DNA of 33,355 nt, taken from Desulfuromonas sp. CSMB_57. Its GTDB lineage: Bacteria; Desulfobacterota; Desulfuromonadia; Desulfuromonadales; Syntrophotaleaceae. The notes below the pieces were generated by a model that worked only from the letters and a program-made list of their open reading frames with translations, was not told the origin of the DNA and ran no database searches. Of this stretch, positions 24,779 through 33,355 are shown one piece after another. Made by a program: the position numbers and the translations under genes. Position 1 is the first letter of the stretch. Every line of letters begins with the position of its first letter. The stretch covers positions 1-33,355 of the forward strand of contig NZ_JAFCIY020000033.1 in NCBI RefSeq assembly GCF_020194955.2. Direction: 5' to 3'.

Positions 24779-25387
24779 ATGGAAAGCTTGGTTTTCAAAA
24801 CACCGGAGAAACACCACTGGCGTGAGATTGCCCGTTTGATAGCAGATTCCATTCCCAATTCAATAGTTTCTCACCTGGGAGTTCCCTTCGCTGCGTTGTA
24901 CTACGAGCATATCGCAAAAAAACCTTTGTCCTGTTGCTATGCAGTCTTTGATGCGATGAATAATTTGGCTGGCGTATCCATCGCCACGCTTGACCGAACC
25001 CAATCAAGAAAACTAACTTTAATTCTGAAGGTTAAATTGTTTTGTGCAGCGAATGTAAGAATTCTGTCCCTAAAAACAATTCATTGGATACTGAGTGGAT
25101 TTTTCAACATCGATGAAACGAACAACAATGAAAAGGGCTTTCCAAAAGCGGAACTGATGGTGATTGCGATTGCTCCCCAATATCGTGGGCAGCACTTAAG
25201 CAGGAGGTTTCTTGAAAAAATTGAAAAATTTTTCAAGGAAAACAATGTCAATAATACCTATCTCATTCTTACAGAATACTCCAACCTAAAAGCCAATCGC
25301 TTATATGGAAGGATTGGCGCCAAGTTCATCAAAACCAACACCTACCATGGCAAAAAAATCAACGAATGGCATAAATCATTGGCTTGA
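24779..25387 (+). CDS. GNAT-family N-acetyltransferase, AT-rich, start uncertain
   Basis: About 202 aa from ATG 24779. Motif A is clear (LMVIAIAPQYRGQHLSRRFLE), followed by the B block around TEYSNLKANRLYGRIGAKFIKT, so it binds acetyl-CoA. The substrate is unknown. The best ribosome site (AAGGAGGTG, about 24747-24755) is spaced for a TTG at 24760 that is in another frame and stops after 21 codons. A run of seven As (24769-24775) lies between; removing one A would join that start to this gene. The frame is also open back to 24719. Low GC relative to neighbours resembles the other acetyltransferase at 1417-2118. Confidence 0.75.
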   Translation: MESLVFKTPEKHHWREIARLIADSIPNSIVSHLGVPFAALYYEHIAKKPLSCCYAVFDAMNNLAGVSIATLDRTQSRKLTLILKVKLFCAANVRILSLKTIHWILSGFFNIDETNNNEKGFPKAELMVIAIAPQYRGQHLSRRFLEKIEKFFKENNVNNTYLILTEYSNLKANRLYGRIGAKFIKTNTYHGKKINEWHKSLA

Positions 25388-25412
25388 ACGGACTTTGTTT
25401 TCGACTATATTT

Positions 25413-25784
25413 TCAGTTAAACACTCGCGGCAACGGCAATCGTTCCATTTCGTGCAATCGCAGGCCGAAAGTCTGTCCGCCGATAATGGCCGTCGTCTTG
25501 ACCGTCGCCCGGATGGCAATGAAATCATGGATGGCCGGGAGGGTCTGCTCGGTGACTACGGCAATTTCCCCACTGTTGTCCCGTACGGTGAAGGTCTTGA
25601 TCTCCAGCAAGGGCAATTTGCTGATATCCGTGACCGTGCCTTTGATCTTTACCTCCGAGCCTTCGAAACGACCGGGGCTTTGGTGGATGTCTCCGATGGC
25701 CGTATAGCCGAAGGGGAGGTAATCGCAAGCCGTCAGGAAGAAGAGGATTACAGTCATCAAACCGGTCCATTTTGCAGGTTGCAT
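25413..25784 (-). CDS. Small lipoprotein with OB-fold-like domain
   Basis: 123 aa. The N-terminus MQPAKWTGLMTVILFFLTAC is a type II signal peptide with lipobox LTAC, so the mature protein begins at Cys20 and is lipid-anchored. The remainder (IKGTVTDISKLPLLEIKTFTV, then VRDNSGEIAVVTEQ) looks like a small OB-fold or tRNA-anti-type beta-barrel seen in many periplasmic lipoproteins. The start at 25784 follows AAGGAG at about 11 nt; an upstream ATG would hide the signal peptide behind 12 polar residues. It is divergent from the ferritin-like gene, and the 3' end is 25 nt from the converging acetyltransferase. Function unknown. Confidence 0.75.
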   Translation of the reverse strand: MQPAKWTGLMTVILFFLTACDYLPFGYTAIGDIHQSPGRFEGSEVKIKGTVTDISKLPLLEIKTFTVRDNSGEIAVVTEQTLPAIHDFIAIRATVKTTAIIGGQTFGLRLHEMERLPLPRVFN

Positions 25785-25916
25785 GGGGATGTTTTCTCCT
25801 TGAATGGGTTCTGTTTTCACTCGAAGCGGAAGACACCGTCACGTTGACAAGGTTCAATCCTGGGTTAGGCTATGAAAATTGCCAACCTGGAAACGCTTTC
25901 GAAAAGGGGATTGCTC

Positions 25917-26408
25917 ATGGATATGTTAAAAGTATACCAGTATGCATTGCAGCGGGAGTATGAGGGGAAACGCTTTTTTGAGGAGAACGCCGGACGATTG
26001 AGCCATGCCGCAGCCGTTGGTGCGTTCAAGAACCTGGCCAAGGAGGAGCAGAAGCATATCGATTTCATTCAGAATCAGATCGAACAGATCAAGCAGGGCA
26101 TCCCGCCCAGCCTGGCCCTGGGCAAGGATCTGGAAAACGAAGGATTTTTCTCCCAGCGGGCGGCCACCGAAGCGCTGGACAGCACGGTGCTCGAGTCCAT
26201 GGTGCCGGACCTGCCCGTATTGCGCATGGCCTATCTCATCGAACGGGATTTTGCCGAGTTTTACGAGAAAGCCGCCGACCGGGCCGAGGGAGAAGCTAAA
26301 GAGGCCCTGAAGATGCTGGCCAACTGGGAGCGCAGTCACGAAAGCCTGTTCAGGCAATATCATGACAAAGCTTTCGAGGAATACGCCGGGATGCCTTGGG
26401 GCGGCTGA
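25917..26408 (+). CDS. Ferritin-like domain protein (rubrerythrin-type four-helix bundle)
   Basis: 163 aa, almost wholly helical. Two ExxH motifs (KEEQKHIDFI and NWERSHESLF) and further Glu residues in REYEGKRFFEE and ERDFAEFYEKA match the di-iron site of rubrerythrin-type ferritin-like proteins. There is no rubredoxin domain at either end, so an external electron donor is needed. Likely roles are peroxide reduction or iron handling in an anaerobe. The ATG at 25917 is chosen because AGGGGA lies about 7 nt before it; the frame is open 15 codons further. A strong hairpin follows the stop. Confidence 0.88.
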   Translation: MDMLKVYQYALQREYEGKRFFEENAGRLSHAAAVGAFKNLAKEEQKHIDFIQNQIEQIKQGIPPSLALGKDLENEGFFSQRAATEALDSTVLESMVPDLPVLRMAYLIERDFAEFYEKAADRAEGEAKEALKMLANWERSHESLFRQYHDKAFEEYAGMPWGG

Positions 26409-26433
26409 CCGCCAATTGATGATTGGCCATGGA

Positions 26434-26472
26434 GAAGGGGTTTGAGTTCACACTCAAACCCCTTCGCTTTTC
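26434..26472 (+). terminator. Hairpin terminator after ferritin-like gene
   Basis: A 13-bp stem (26434-26446 with 26453-26465) with loop TTCACA, followed by GCTTTTCC. The U-tract is short. It lies 25 nt after the ferritin-like stop and faces the converging lpxA, so it may serve both. Confidence 0.75.
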
Positions 26473-26521
26473 CTGCCAACCCATGGCCCTGCGCACCGTA
26501 AATACCTTGCCATCCGGACCG

Positions 26522-27319
26522 TCATTCGCCGCTCTGGCCGGATTTTCTTCCGCTGCCCACGCCGCGTTTGCTGGCGCGGATGAAATCGACCAGCAGGCGC
26601 ACATCGTCGTCGGCATCGGCACGGGTTTCCAGTTCCTGCAGAGCCGCTTCCAGGCGCAGACCGGACAGAAAGAGGGTTTTGAAGGCGTTTTTGATGGCGC
26701 GGATGCGTTGCGGATCGTAGCCGTTGCGGCGCAGGCCGACGACATTGACGGCCCGCAGACAACTCATGCGGTCGTTGACGCAGAAGGGAGGAACGTCCTT
26801 GGTGGCCGAGGACCCGCCGCGCATCATGGCCAGGGTACCGATGCGCACAAACTGGTGAATCTGGCAGTTGCCGGAAATGATGGCGCGATCGTCGACATCG
26901 ACATGACCGGCCAGCAGGCAGCCGTTGACCAGAATGACATGGTTGCCGATGCGGCAGTTGTGGGCGACATGGCTGTTGACCATGAAATAGTTGCCATGAC
27001 CGATGACCGTCGAGGTGCCTTCGCGGTTGCCGCGGTGGATGGTCACGCCTTCGCGGATGATGTTGCCGTCGCCGATGACGGTAAAGGCTTGTTCGCCGTG
27101 ATAGCCGACATCCTGGGGGTCCTGGCCGACCACCGCGTAGGGATAGACCGTGTTGCCGCTGCCGAGGGTCGTCCAACGGCCGATATGGGCACCATGCATG
27201 ATACGGGTGCCGTCGCCGATGGTGACCTCGGCATCGATGAAGACATTGGGTCCGATTTCGACCTGATCGGCCAGAATCGCCGAGGGATCGACAAAAGCTG
27301 ATGGGTGGATACGAGGCAT
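26522..27319 (-). CDS. lpxA: Acyl-ACP--UDP-N-acetylglucosamine O-acyltransferase (LpxA)
   Basis: 265 aa, a left-handed beta-helix of hexapeptide repeats followed by a helical tail, matching the 262-aa E. coli enzyme. His120 in SHVAHNCRIGN corresponds to the catalytic His125; YHGE and VTIHRG are also conserved. It performs the first step of lipid A synthesis using hydroxyacyl-ACP. The start at MPRIHPSAF is conserved in the family, although its ribosome site is weak. No lpxD, fabZ or lpxB is next to it, so it lies outside the usual lpx cluster and could be a second copy. It is divergent from the aldehyde dehydrogenase operon. Confidence 0.88.
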   Translation of the reverse strand: MPRIHPSAFVDPSAILADQVEIGPNVFIDAEVTIGDGTRIMHGAHIGRWTTLGSGNTVYPYAVVGQDPQDVGYHGEQAFTVIGDGNIIREGVTIHRGNREGTSTVIGHGNYFMVNSHVAHNCRIGNHVILVNGCLLAGHVDVDDRAIISGNCQIHQFVRIGTLAMMRGGSSATKDVPPFCVNDRMSCLRAVNVVGLRRNGYDPQRIRAIKNAFKTLFLSGLRLEAALQELETRADADDDVRLLVDFIRASKRGVGSGRKSGQSGE

Positions 27320-27501
27320 GCCTGAACCGTTATGGGCTGGGGTGGATGACAGAACCGGGCCATGGGACCGACCTTCGGCCTTGAGGCAGCCCCTATCATG
27401 CCCCAGCAATTTACGGCGTTCAAGGATTTTCCGCGGCTCGGCAGCGGTTGCATTGAAAGGGGGGCCAGACCTGATAAGCTGGAGGGCAGAGGAGGTGAGG
27501 C

Positions 27502-28992
27502 ATGGAAATTCTGCATAATTTCATTGGTGGTCAATGGCTGCCGCCGGGTAGCGGCGATTACGGCGAAAGTGTCAATCCGGCCCGCTCCACCGAGGTGGTG
27601 GCGCGTTATCCTCTTTCGGATCGGAATGATGTCAACCGGGCGGTGGCCGCCGCGGCGGAGAGCTTTCCGCGCTGGCGGCGCATGCCGGCACCGCGCCGGG
27701 CGGAGGTGCTGTTCCGGGCGGCGGAAATCCTGAGCCGGAAAAAGCCGGAATTGGGACGTCTGGTCACCCTGGAAATGGGCAAGGTCCTGGCTGAAGGCTT
27801 GGGGGATGTCCAGGAAGCCATCGACATGGCTTATTTCATGGCCGGTGAAGGACGACGCCTGATCGGCGAAACGGTGCCCTGTGAACTGCCCGACAAGGAC
27901 GGCAAGTCCATCCGGGTTCCCCATGGGGTGGCCGCCTTGATCACGCCCTGGAACTTTCCCGTCGCCATTCCTTCGTGGAAGGTGTTCGCGGCTCTGATCT
28001 GCGGCAATACGGCGGTGCTGAAACCGTCCTCGGATTCGCCCCGGTGCGCCGTGGAATTTGTCCGGATTCTCGAAGCAGCCGGTTTGCCTCCGGGAGTGCT
28101 GAACCTGGTCATGGGACGGGGCGAGTTGGCCGGCGACGCTTTGGCGGTTCATCCCAACGTGGCGCTGGTGTCCTTTACCGGTTCCTGCGCCGTGGGTGGG
28201 GAACTGGAAGCCAAGCTGGCCCCGTTGCACCGGCCCCTGGCCCAGGAAATGGGCGGCAAGAACGCCATTTTGATCATGGAAGATGCCGACCTGGAGCTGG
28301 CCCTGCATGGTGTGCTGTGGGGTGGTTTCGGCACCACCGGACAACGCTGTACGGCCGCCAGTCGGGTCATCGTTCATGAAGCGGTGCATGACCGCTTCCT
28401 GCAGATGCTGGTGAAGGCGGCCCGGGCTTTGCGCCTCGGTGATGGCTTGCAGTCGGACACCCAGGTCGGACCGCTGATCAACCAGCGGGCCCTGAACAAG
28501 GCCTTGAACTATGTCCGCATCGGGCAGGAGGAGGGGGCCAAGCTCCAATGCGGCGGCGGGCGCGCCGGCGGCGGCGAGTTGGCCTTGGGTAATTTCATGG
28601 AACCGACGGTTTTTTCCGAGGTCAAACCGTCCATGCGTATCGCCCAGGAGGAGATTTTCGGCCCCCTGGTGGCGGTCATGCGGTGCTCATCCTTCGAAGC
28701 CGGGGTAGACATGGTCAACAGTACCCGCTACGGCTTGTCTTCCGCCATCTATACCCGCGACGTCAATCGCGCCGCCCGGGCCGAACAGGAATTGGAATCG
28801 GGTCTGGTCTATGTCAACGCCAGTACCATCGGTGCTGAAATACAGTTGCCCTTCGGCGGTTTCAGGTATTCCGGTTCGGGGCATCCCGAGGCCGGCGGTC
28901 GCATGGGTGCCATCGATTTCTTTTCCCGGATCAAGGTGGTTTATCGGGACTTCAGCGGGCGTTTGCAGCGAGCCCAAATCGATATCGAATGA
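27502..28992 (+). CDS. NAD(P)-dependent aldehyde dehydrogenase
   Basis: 496 aa with the full ALDH apparatus: TPWNFP (Asn151), LKPS (Lys174), FTGSCAVG for the cofactor turn, general base Glu249 in QEMGGKN and nucleophile Cys283 in GTTGQRCTAA. It oxidises an aldehyde to the acid with NAD(P)+. The QEMGGKNAILI form, in place of LELGGKN, resembles the alpha-aminoadipic semialdehyde/betaine-type ALDHs, but the substrate is not fixed by sequence. GGAGG lies 6 nt upstream. Its stop overlaps the next start (ATGA, 28989-28992), so it is co-translated with the cDPG-synthetase-like protein, hinting at a glyceraldehyde-like or other phospho-sugar substrate (inference). Confidence 0.9.
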   Translation: MEILHNFIGGQWLPPGSGDYGESVNPARSTEVVARYPLSDRNDVNRAVAAAAESFPRWRRMPAPRRAEVLFRAAEILSRKKPELGRLVTLEMGKVLAEGLGDVQEAIDMAYFMAGEGRRLIGETVPCELPDKDGKSIRVPHGVAALITPWNFPVAIPSWKVFAALICGNTAVLKPSSDSPRCAVEFVRILEAAGLPPGVLNLVMGRGELAGDALAVHPNVALVSFTGSCAVGGELEAKLAPLHRPLAQEMGGKNAILIMEDADLELALHGVLWGGFGTTGQRCTAASRVIVHEAVHDRFLQMLVKAARALRLGDGLQSDTQVGPLINQRALNKALNYVRIGQEEGAKLQCGGGRAGGGELALGNFMEPTVFSEVKPSMRIAQEEIFGPLVAVMRCSSFEAGVDMVNSTRYGLSSAIYTRDVNRAARAEQELESGLVYVNASTIGAEIQLPFGGFRYSGSGHPEAGGRMGAIDFFSRIKVVYRDFSGRLQRAQIDIE

Positions 28993-30371
28993 GTTCGCCC
29001 GATGCAGGCGGACGTCCCGGCGGCGCCCGGCGCCTGGTCATTGCCGGTGCCGGCGGCCGCGATTTTCACAACTTCAACGTGCTTTATCGGCACTGTGCCG
29101 AAGTCGAGGTGGTGGCCTTCACGGCCGCACAGATTCCTTTCCAGTCCCGGCGGCGCTATCCCGCCTCCCTGGCCGGAGCCCGTTATCCGGAGGGCATCCC
29201 GATTCTCGGCGAAGAAGAACTGGCCCGGTTAATCGCCGACCAGGCGGTTGATGAGGTGGTGTTTTCCTACAGCGATGTGCCTCACCAGCAACTCATGGAA
29301 AAAGCCTCGGCGGTTCTGGCGGCCGGTGCCGATTTTCGTCTCATTGCCCCGCGGCATACTCAATTGAAAGCCCGCCGACCGGTGGTGGCAGTCTGCGCCG
29401 TGCGCACCGGTTGCGGCAAAAGCCCTCTGTCCCGCTACCTGTGTCGGGTATTGCAGGACGCTGCCTATCGACCGGTGGTGGTGCGTCACCCCATGGCCTA
29501 CGGGGAGCTGGAGGGTAAGGACGTCCAGGTGTTCCGGGCGTTGACCGATCTCGACCGATGGGATGCGACCATCGAGGAACGGGAGGAATTCGAACCGCTG
29601 ATCCGGTTGCGGGTCCCGGTTCTGGCCGGCGTGGATTACCAGGCCGTGCTGGAGCAAGCGGAACGACTGGGGGATGTGCTGATCTGGGACGGCGGCAACA
29701 ACGACGCGGCTTTTTTCCATCCTGATCTGCAGATTGTACTGGCTGACCCCTTGCGTCCCGGCGACGAGCGAAGCTATTATCCGGGCCTGGTCAACCTGAT
29801 GCTGGCCGATGTGGTGGTGCTGGCCAAGTCCGGTGGTGCCGACCGGGCCGCCATCGATGTGGTGCAGCGCCATGTTCGCCGGTTTCGACCGGGCTGTGTC
29901 ACCCTGCGAGGAGACCTGGACGTTGCGGTTGGGGAGGCTGCGTCCATTGCCGGACGGCGGGTGTTGGTGGTGGAGGATGGCCCGAGCCTGTCCCACGGTG
30001 GCATGGCCTACGGCGCCGGGGTGGTGGCGGCACGGCGCTTCGGTGCCGCGGAACTGGTGGATCCGCGGCCCTTTGCCGTCGGCAGTCTGCGTCGCGTGTT
30101 TGAGGATTATCCCCATCTCGGGCCGGTCTTGCCGGCCATGGGTTACAGCCGGGAACAACTGCTGGATTTGGCAGCGACCCTGGAGGCGGTGCCCTGCGAT
30201 CTGATTCTGTGCGCCACGCCTGTCGATCTGCGCCGCTTGCTGTCCTTGGCCAAGCCTCTGCACATGGTTCACTATGAATTTGTCGAACTGGATGGAGACG
30301 CCTTGGCCCGCGCAGTGCTGGACCGGGTTGGGCGGTCTGGCGAAAAGGCCCCGCCTTTTGCCGCGCGTTGA
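28989..30371 (+). CDS. Cyclic 2,3-diphosphoglycerate synthetase-family GTPase-like protein
   Basis: 460 aa, the same size as the archaeal cDPG synthetase described from Methanothermus. The N-terminal Rossmann-like part (RLVIAGAGGRDFHNFNVLYR) is followed by a P-loop CAVRTGCGKSPLSRYL near residue 138 and a nucleotide-binding domain with LIWDGGNNDAAFF and VLAKSGGADRAAID. In archaea the enzyme cyclises 2,3-DPG with ATP; bacterial homologues are uncharacterised. The start is at the ATGA overlap with the aldehyde dehydrogenase gene. The stop overlaps a possible TTG of the next frame, but the following gene is taken to start at 30443. No signal peptide; cytoplasmic. Confidence 0.8.
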   Translation: MSSPDAGGRPGGARRLVIAGAGGRDFHNFNVLYRHCAEVEVVAFTAAQIPFQSRRRYPASLAGARYPEGIPILGEEELARLIADQAVDEVVFSYSDVPHQQLMEKASAVLAAGADFRLIAPRHTQLKARRPVVAVCAVRTGCGKSPLSRYLCRVLQDAAYRPVVVRHPMAYGELEGKDVQVFRALTDLDRWDATIEEREEFEPLIRLRVPVLAGVDYQAVLEQAERLGDVLIWDGGNNDAAFFHPDLQIVLADPLRPGDERSYYPGLVNLMLADVVVLAKSGGADRAAIDVVQRHVRRFRPGCVTLRGDLDVAVGEAASIAGRRVLVVEDGPSLSHGGMAYGAGVVAARRFGAAELVDPRPFAVGSLRRVFEDYPHLGPVLPAMGYSREQLLDLAATLEAVPCDLILCATPVDLRRLLSLAKPLHMVHYEFVELDGDALARAVLDRVGRSGEKAPPFAAR

Positions 30372-30442
30372 GCCGAGATACAGGAGACAACGCAATCCGG
30401 CCATCCGAATTTAACCACGAATCCTCTTTCAAAGGTGTGTGC

Positions 30443-30967
30443 ATGCTGGTTCTCAACGATGAAATCAATGCCTTGCGGCAGGCTGCACAATTGCTGTGCA
30501 TTGCCGCCCGGACCGCGCCGAAAGGCCGGGGCCGGGATCTGCTGACCACCGCCATTGTCACGGGGGCCGAGAAGGTAGAACTCGCGGCCCGCATGCGCTT
30601 CATCGCCGATCGGGATGAGGTGGCCTTTTTCCGCCGTGATGCGGGCAATGTGGATGAGGCCGAAGTGCTGGTCCTGTTCGGCACCCGTTCGGCTCCCATG
30701 GGCTTGCCGAACTGCGGATATTGCGGTTTTGCCGATTGCATGGCCCTGCAGCAGGCCGGCGGGATCTGCGCCTTCAACAGCGGCGATCTGGGTATTGCCC
30801 TGGGGTCCGCGGTCAGTCGGGCCGCGGATTTGCGCATCGACAATCGCATTCTTTATTCCGCCGGCAAAGCCGCCATCGAGTTGGGCCTGCTGGGGGCGGA
30901 TATTGTTCAGGCCTATGGTCTGCCCCTCTCGGCGACGGGGAAGAACCCCTTTTTTGATCGTAAGTAA
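30443..30967 (+). CDS. DUF2148 protein with Cys-rich ferredoxin-like domain
   Basis: 174 aa. The central GLPNCGYCGFADCMALQQAGGICAF segment has four Cys suited to an iron-sulfur cluster, as expected for DUF2148, a family common in anaerobes. The tail ends VQAYGLPLSATGKNPFFDRK. The start at MLVLNDEI follows AAAGG at about 8 nt; the frame is open to a TTG at 30368 that overlaps the preceding stop, but its first 25 residues look uncharacteristic. It is probably the third gene of the ALDH operon. No function is known to me. The 3' end runs into the heptamer repeat array. Confidence 0.82.
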   Translation: MLVLNDEINALRQAAQLLCIAARTAPKGRGRDLLTTAIVTGAEKVELAARMRFIADRDEVAFFRRDAGNVDEAEVLVLFGTRSAPMGLPNCGYCGFADCMALQQAGGICAFNSGDLGIALGSAVSRAADLRIDNRILYSAGKAAIELGLLGADIVQAYGLPLSATGKNPFFDRK

Positions 30968-31072
30968 CTGAAGGCTGAATGCGGAAGGCGGAAGGCTGAA
31001 GGCTGAAGGTGGAAGGTGGAAGGTGGAAGGTGGAAGGTGGAAGGTGGAAGGTGGAAGGTGGAAGGTGGAAGG
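30968..31072. repeat. Heptanucleotide tandem array (15 units), left of glnBA
   Basis: Fifteen 7-bp units start right after the DUF2148 stop. The first six are variants of CTGAAGG (30968-31009); the last nine are exact TGGAAGG copies (31010-31072). Exact copies on one side suggest recent slippage or expansion. Any open frame through it is an artefact, since 21 nt encode a 7-residue repeat. Confidence 0.97.
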
Positions 31073-31178
31073 TGGGCAGGGACCTGCGATGTGTGCAAAT
31101 GTTATGCATATTGCCTGGCGAATTGCCTAATAATTAATCTCTTTGTGTATGGATAGATTTGTGGTGGCAATCAAATAG

Positions 31179-31724
<546 letters not shown>

Positions 31725-31801
31725 AGCCGGCGGAAACGTCATCGACACAATTCGAACGCCCCTAATCAAGCCGGGGAAACTTTCAGCGAGGAGCAGAAGT
31801 C

Positions 31802-33211
31802 ATGACACCAAAACAGGTAATGGAGTTTGTCAAAGAGAAGAACATCCAGATGGTGGACTACAAGTTTCTGGATTTCATCGGCGTTTGGCAGCATGTGACT
31901 GTACCCGTCTGCGAACTGAGCGAGGACACCTTTGAAGACGGTCTGGGCTTCGATGGATCTTCGATTCGCGGTTGGCAGCCGATTCACAACAGCGACATGG
32001 CCATCGTTCCGGATCCGGCCACGGCCAAACTCGATCCTTTCATCAAGGTTCCGACCCTGAGCCTGATCTGCAACATCTTTGACCCCATCACCAAAGAAGG
32101 TTATACCCGCGATCCGCGCTTCATCGCCCAGAAAGCCGAAGCCTACCTGAAGTCCACCGGTATCGGCGATACCGTTTTCTTTGGCCCGGAACCGGAATTC
32201 TTCATCTTCGACGACGTGCGTTTCGATTCCAGCTGCAACCAGTCCTTCTACAGCGTCGACTCCAGCGAAGGTATCTGGAACTCCGGCCGTGAAGAGTTCC
32301 CCAACCTGGGCTACAAGCCGCGCCACAAGGAAGGCTACTTCCCCTGCGCGCCGACGGACTCCCTGGTCGATCTGCGCAATGAAATGGTCCAGGTCTGCCA
32401 GAGCGTCGGCATGCACATCGAAGCGGCCCACCACGAAGTGGCCACCGGCGGCCAGTGCGAAATCGACTTCAAATTCGACTCCCTGGTCAACACCGGCGAC
32501 ACCCTGCAGTGGTTCAAGTACATCATCAAGAACGTGGCGGTACGCAACGGCAAGACCGTCACCTTCATGCCCAAGCCCCTGTTCGGCGACAACGGCAGCG
32601 GTATGCACTGCCATGTCTCCATCTGGAAGGACGGCGCCAACACCTTCGCCGGTGACGGCTATGCCGGACTGTCCAAGACCGCCATGTACTTCATCGGCGG
32701 CATCATGAAGCATGCCAAGGCCCTGTGCGCCTTCACGAATCCCAGCACCAACTCCTACAAGCGCCTGGTGCCGGGCTACGAAGCGCCGGTCAACCTGGCC
32801 TACTCCAGCCGCAACCGCTCGGCGGCCCTGCGTATTCCCCAGGCTTCAAGCCCGAAAGGGAAGCGGGTTGAGTACCGTACGCCTGACCCGTCCAGCAACG
32901 GCTACCTGTGCATGTCCGCCATCCTCATGGCCGGTCTCGACGGCATCGAGAACAAGATCGATCCGGGTCAGCCTCTGGACAAGGATATCTACGGTCTGCC
33001 GCCGGAAGAACTGGCGACCATTCCGAGCGTCGCCGGGAGCCTGGAAGAAGCCCTCGCTTGCCTCAAGGAAGACCACGCCTTCCTGCTCAAGGGCGATGTG
33101 TTCACGGAAGACGTCATCGACAAGTGGATTCGCTACAAAACCGAATCCGAGGTCGATCCGGTCCGCATGCGTCCGGTGCCCCTGGAATTCGCTCTCTACT
33201 ACGACTGCTAA
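31802..33211 (+). CDS. glnA: Glutamine synthetase type I
   Basis: 469 aa, the size of the E. coli enzyme. Visible signatures are FDGSSIRGW near the N-terminus, [10 protein letters not shown], the ATP-site region [18 protein letters not shown] and NRSAALRIP. Tyr397 in [10 protein letters not shown] is the adenylylation site, so the enzyme is expected to be regulated by GlnE under P-II control. It makes glutamine from glutamate, NH3 and ATP. GAGGAG lies about 8 nt before the ATG. It shares the sigma-54 transcript with glnB and ends at a strong terminator. Codon use in its second half is notably C-rich at third positions, typical of a highly expressed gene. Confidence 0.97.
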   Translation: MTPKQVMEFVKEKNIQMVDYKFLDFIGVWQHVTVPVCELSEDTFEDGLGFDGSSIRGWQPIHNSDMAIVPDPATAKLDPFIKVPTLSLICNIFDPITKEGYTRDPRFIAQKAEAYLKSTGIGDTVFFGPEPEFFIFDDVRFDSSCNQSFYSVDSSEGIWNSGREEFPNLGYKPRHKEGYFPCAPTDSLVDLRNEMVQVCQSVGMHIEAAHHEVATGGQCEIDFKFDSLVNTGDTLQWFKYIIKNVAVRNGKTVTFMPKPLFGDNGSGMHCHVSIWKDGANTFAGDGYAGLSKTAMYFIGGIMKHAKALCAFTNPSTNSYKRLVPGYEAPVNLAYSSRNRSAALRIPQASSPKGKRVEYRTPDPSSNGYLCMSAILMAGLDGIENKIDPGQPLDKDIYGLPPEELATIPSVAGSLEEALACLKEDHAFLLKGDVFTEDVIDKWIRYKTESEVDPVRMRPVPLEFALYYDC

Positions 33212-33222
33212 GCGCCTCGAAA

Positions 33223-33255
33223 AAAACGGCCCCCGGATTCCCGGGGGCCGTTTTC
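33223..33255 (+). terminator. Rho-independent terminator of glnBA
   Basis: A 14-bp stem (33223-33236 with 33241-33254) with a 4-nt loop ATTC, GC-rich core, ending TTTT. The 5' arm starts with As, so it could also act on the minus strand. It lies 11 nt after the glnA stop. Confidence 0.93.
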
Positions 33256-33289
33256 GGTAGAATTCGGCTTATCAACGATTCCATATTGG

Positions 33290-33324
33290 CCTTCAGCCTT
33301 CAGCCTTCAGCCTTCAGCCTTCAG
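33290..33324. repeat. Heptanucleotide tandem array (5 units), right of glnBA
   Basis: Five exact CCTTCAG units, the reverse complement of the CTGAAGG units left of glnB. The array lies just beyond the glnA terminator and is inverted relative to the left array. Confidence 0.95.
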
Positions 33325-33355
33325 CCTGATTTTCATCCCACTTCATTATACGGTC

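Noticed and set aside
27043-28548. 501-codon minus-strand open frame opposite the aldehyde dehydrogenase gene
   Set aside because: No family resemblance; the plus strand encodes a complete ALDH with all catalytic residues.
30968-31072. Possible CRISPR array
   Set aside because: Units are 7 bp with no spacers, so it is a simple tandem repeat.
30813-31109. 98-codon minus-strand frame encoding a repeating Ser-Thr-Phe-His-Leu-Pro-Pro peptide
   Set aside because: It is the direct result of a 7-bp tandem repeat read in triplets, with no ribosome site.

Overview
The window looks like chromosomal DNA from a strictly anaerobic deltaproteobacterium, most likely in or near the Desulfuromonadales (Geobacter/Pelobacter/Desulfuromonas group). 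This is inferred from the gene content: a Ni-CO dehydrogenase module, rubredoxin-linked and ferritin-like proteins, a lactate permease, a sigma-54-type glnB-glnA operon, and heptanucleotide tandem repeats of a kind I associate with that group. No rRNA, tRNA, IS element, phage gene or CRISPR array was seen.

Layout. 1-1400: an inverted repeat and a rubredoxin/metallo-beta-lactamase fusion, then non-coding DNA. 1417-7224: an AT-rich acetyltransferase gene converging on a four-gene minus-strand cassette (AsnB-type amidotransferase, NadE-like PP-loop enzyme, acyl carrier protein, AMP-forming ligase). The cassette looks like a carrier-protein-dependent pathway. 7739-13868: minus-strand genes for lactate permease, a chemoreceptor with a C-terminal sensor domain, a diguanylate cyclase and a PrpA/ApaH-like phosphatase. 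13984-19495: a tightly coupled plus-strand operon (possible leader peptide, MYG1-family protein, TVP38-type membrane protein, FAD disulfide oxidoreductase, fused glycosyltransferase pair, Ca/Na antiporter). 19496-20837: a hairpin-rich intergenic segment and a split chromate transporter. 20905-24532: a minus-strand FNOR-CooF-CooS operon. 24719-26408: a second AT-rich acetyltransferase, a small lipoprotein and a ferritin-like protein. 26522-30967: a stand-alone LpxA divergent from an operon of aldehyde dehydrogenase, a cyclic-2,3-diphosphoglycerate-synthetase-family protein and a DUF2148 protein. 30968-33355: glnB-glnA behind a sigma-54 promoter, bracketed by oppositely oriented heptamer arrays.

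How the genes work together. CooS, CooF and FNOR form a CO (or related substrate) to NAD(P)H electron path. GlnB and GlnA form the nitrogen-assimilation core. The AsnB/NadE-like/ACP/ligase set probably activates a carboxylate, loads it on the carrier protein and amidates something, perhaps a surface glycan. Four- to five-base stop/start overlaps show translational coupling in several operons.

The most unusual points are five. CooS keeps every metal-cluster ligand but appears to lack the usual catalytic Lys and His-relay residues. The amidotransferase/carrier cassette has no function I can name. A hairpin array precedes the chromate transporter. A homologue of the archaeal cDPG synthetase sits in a bacterial operon. 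Inverted heptamer arrays flank glnBA.
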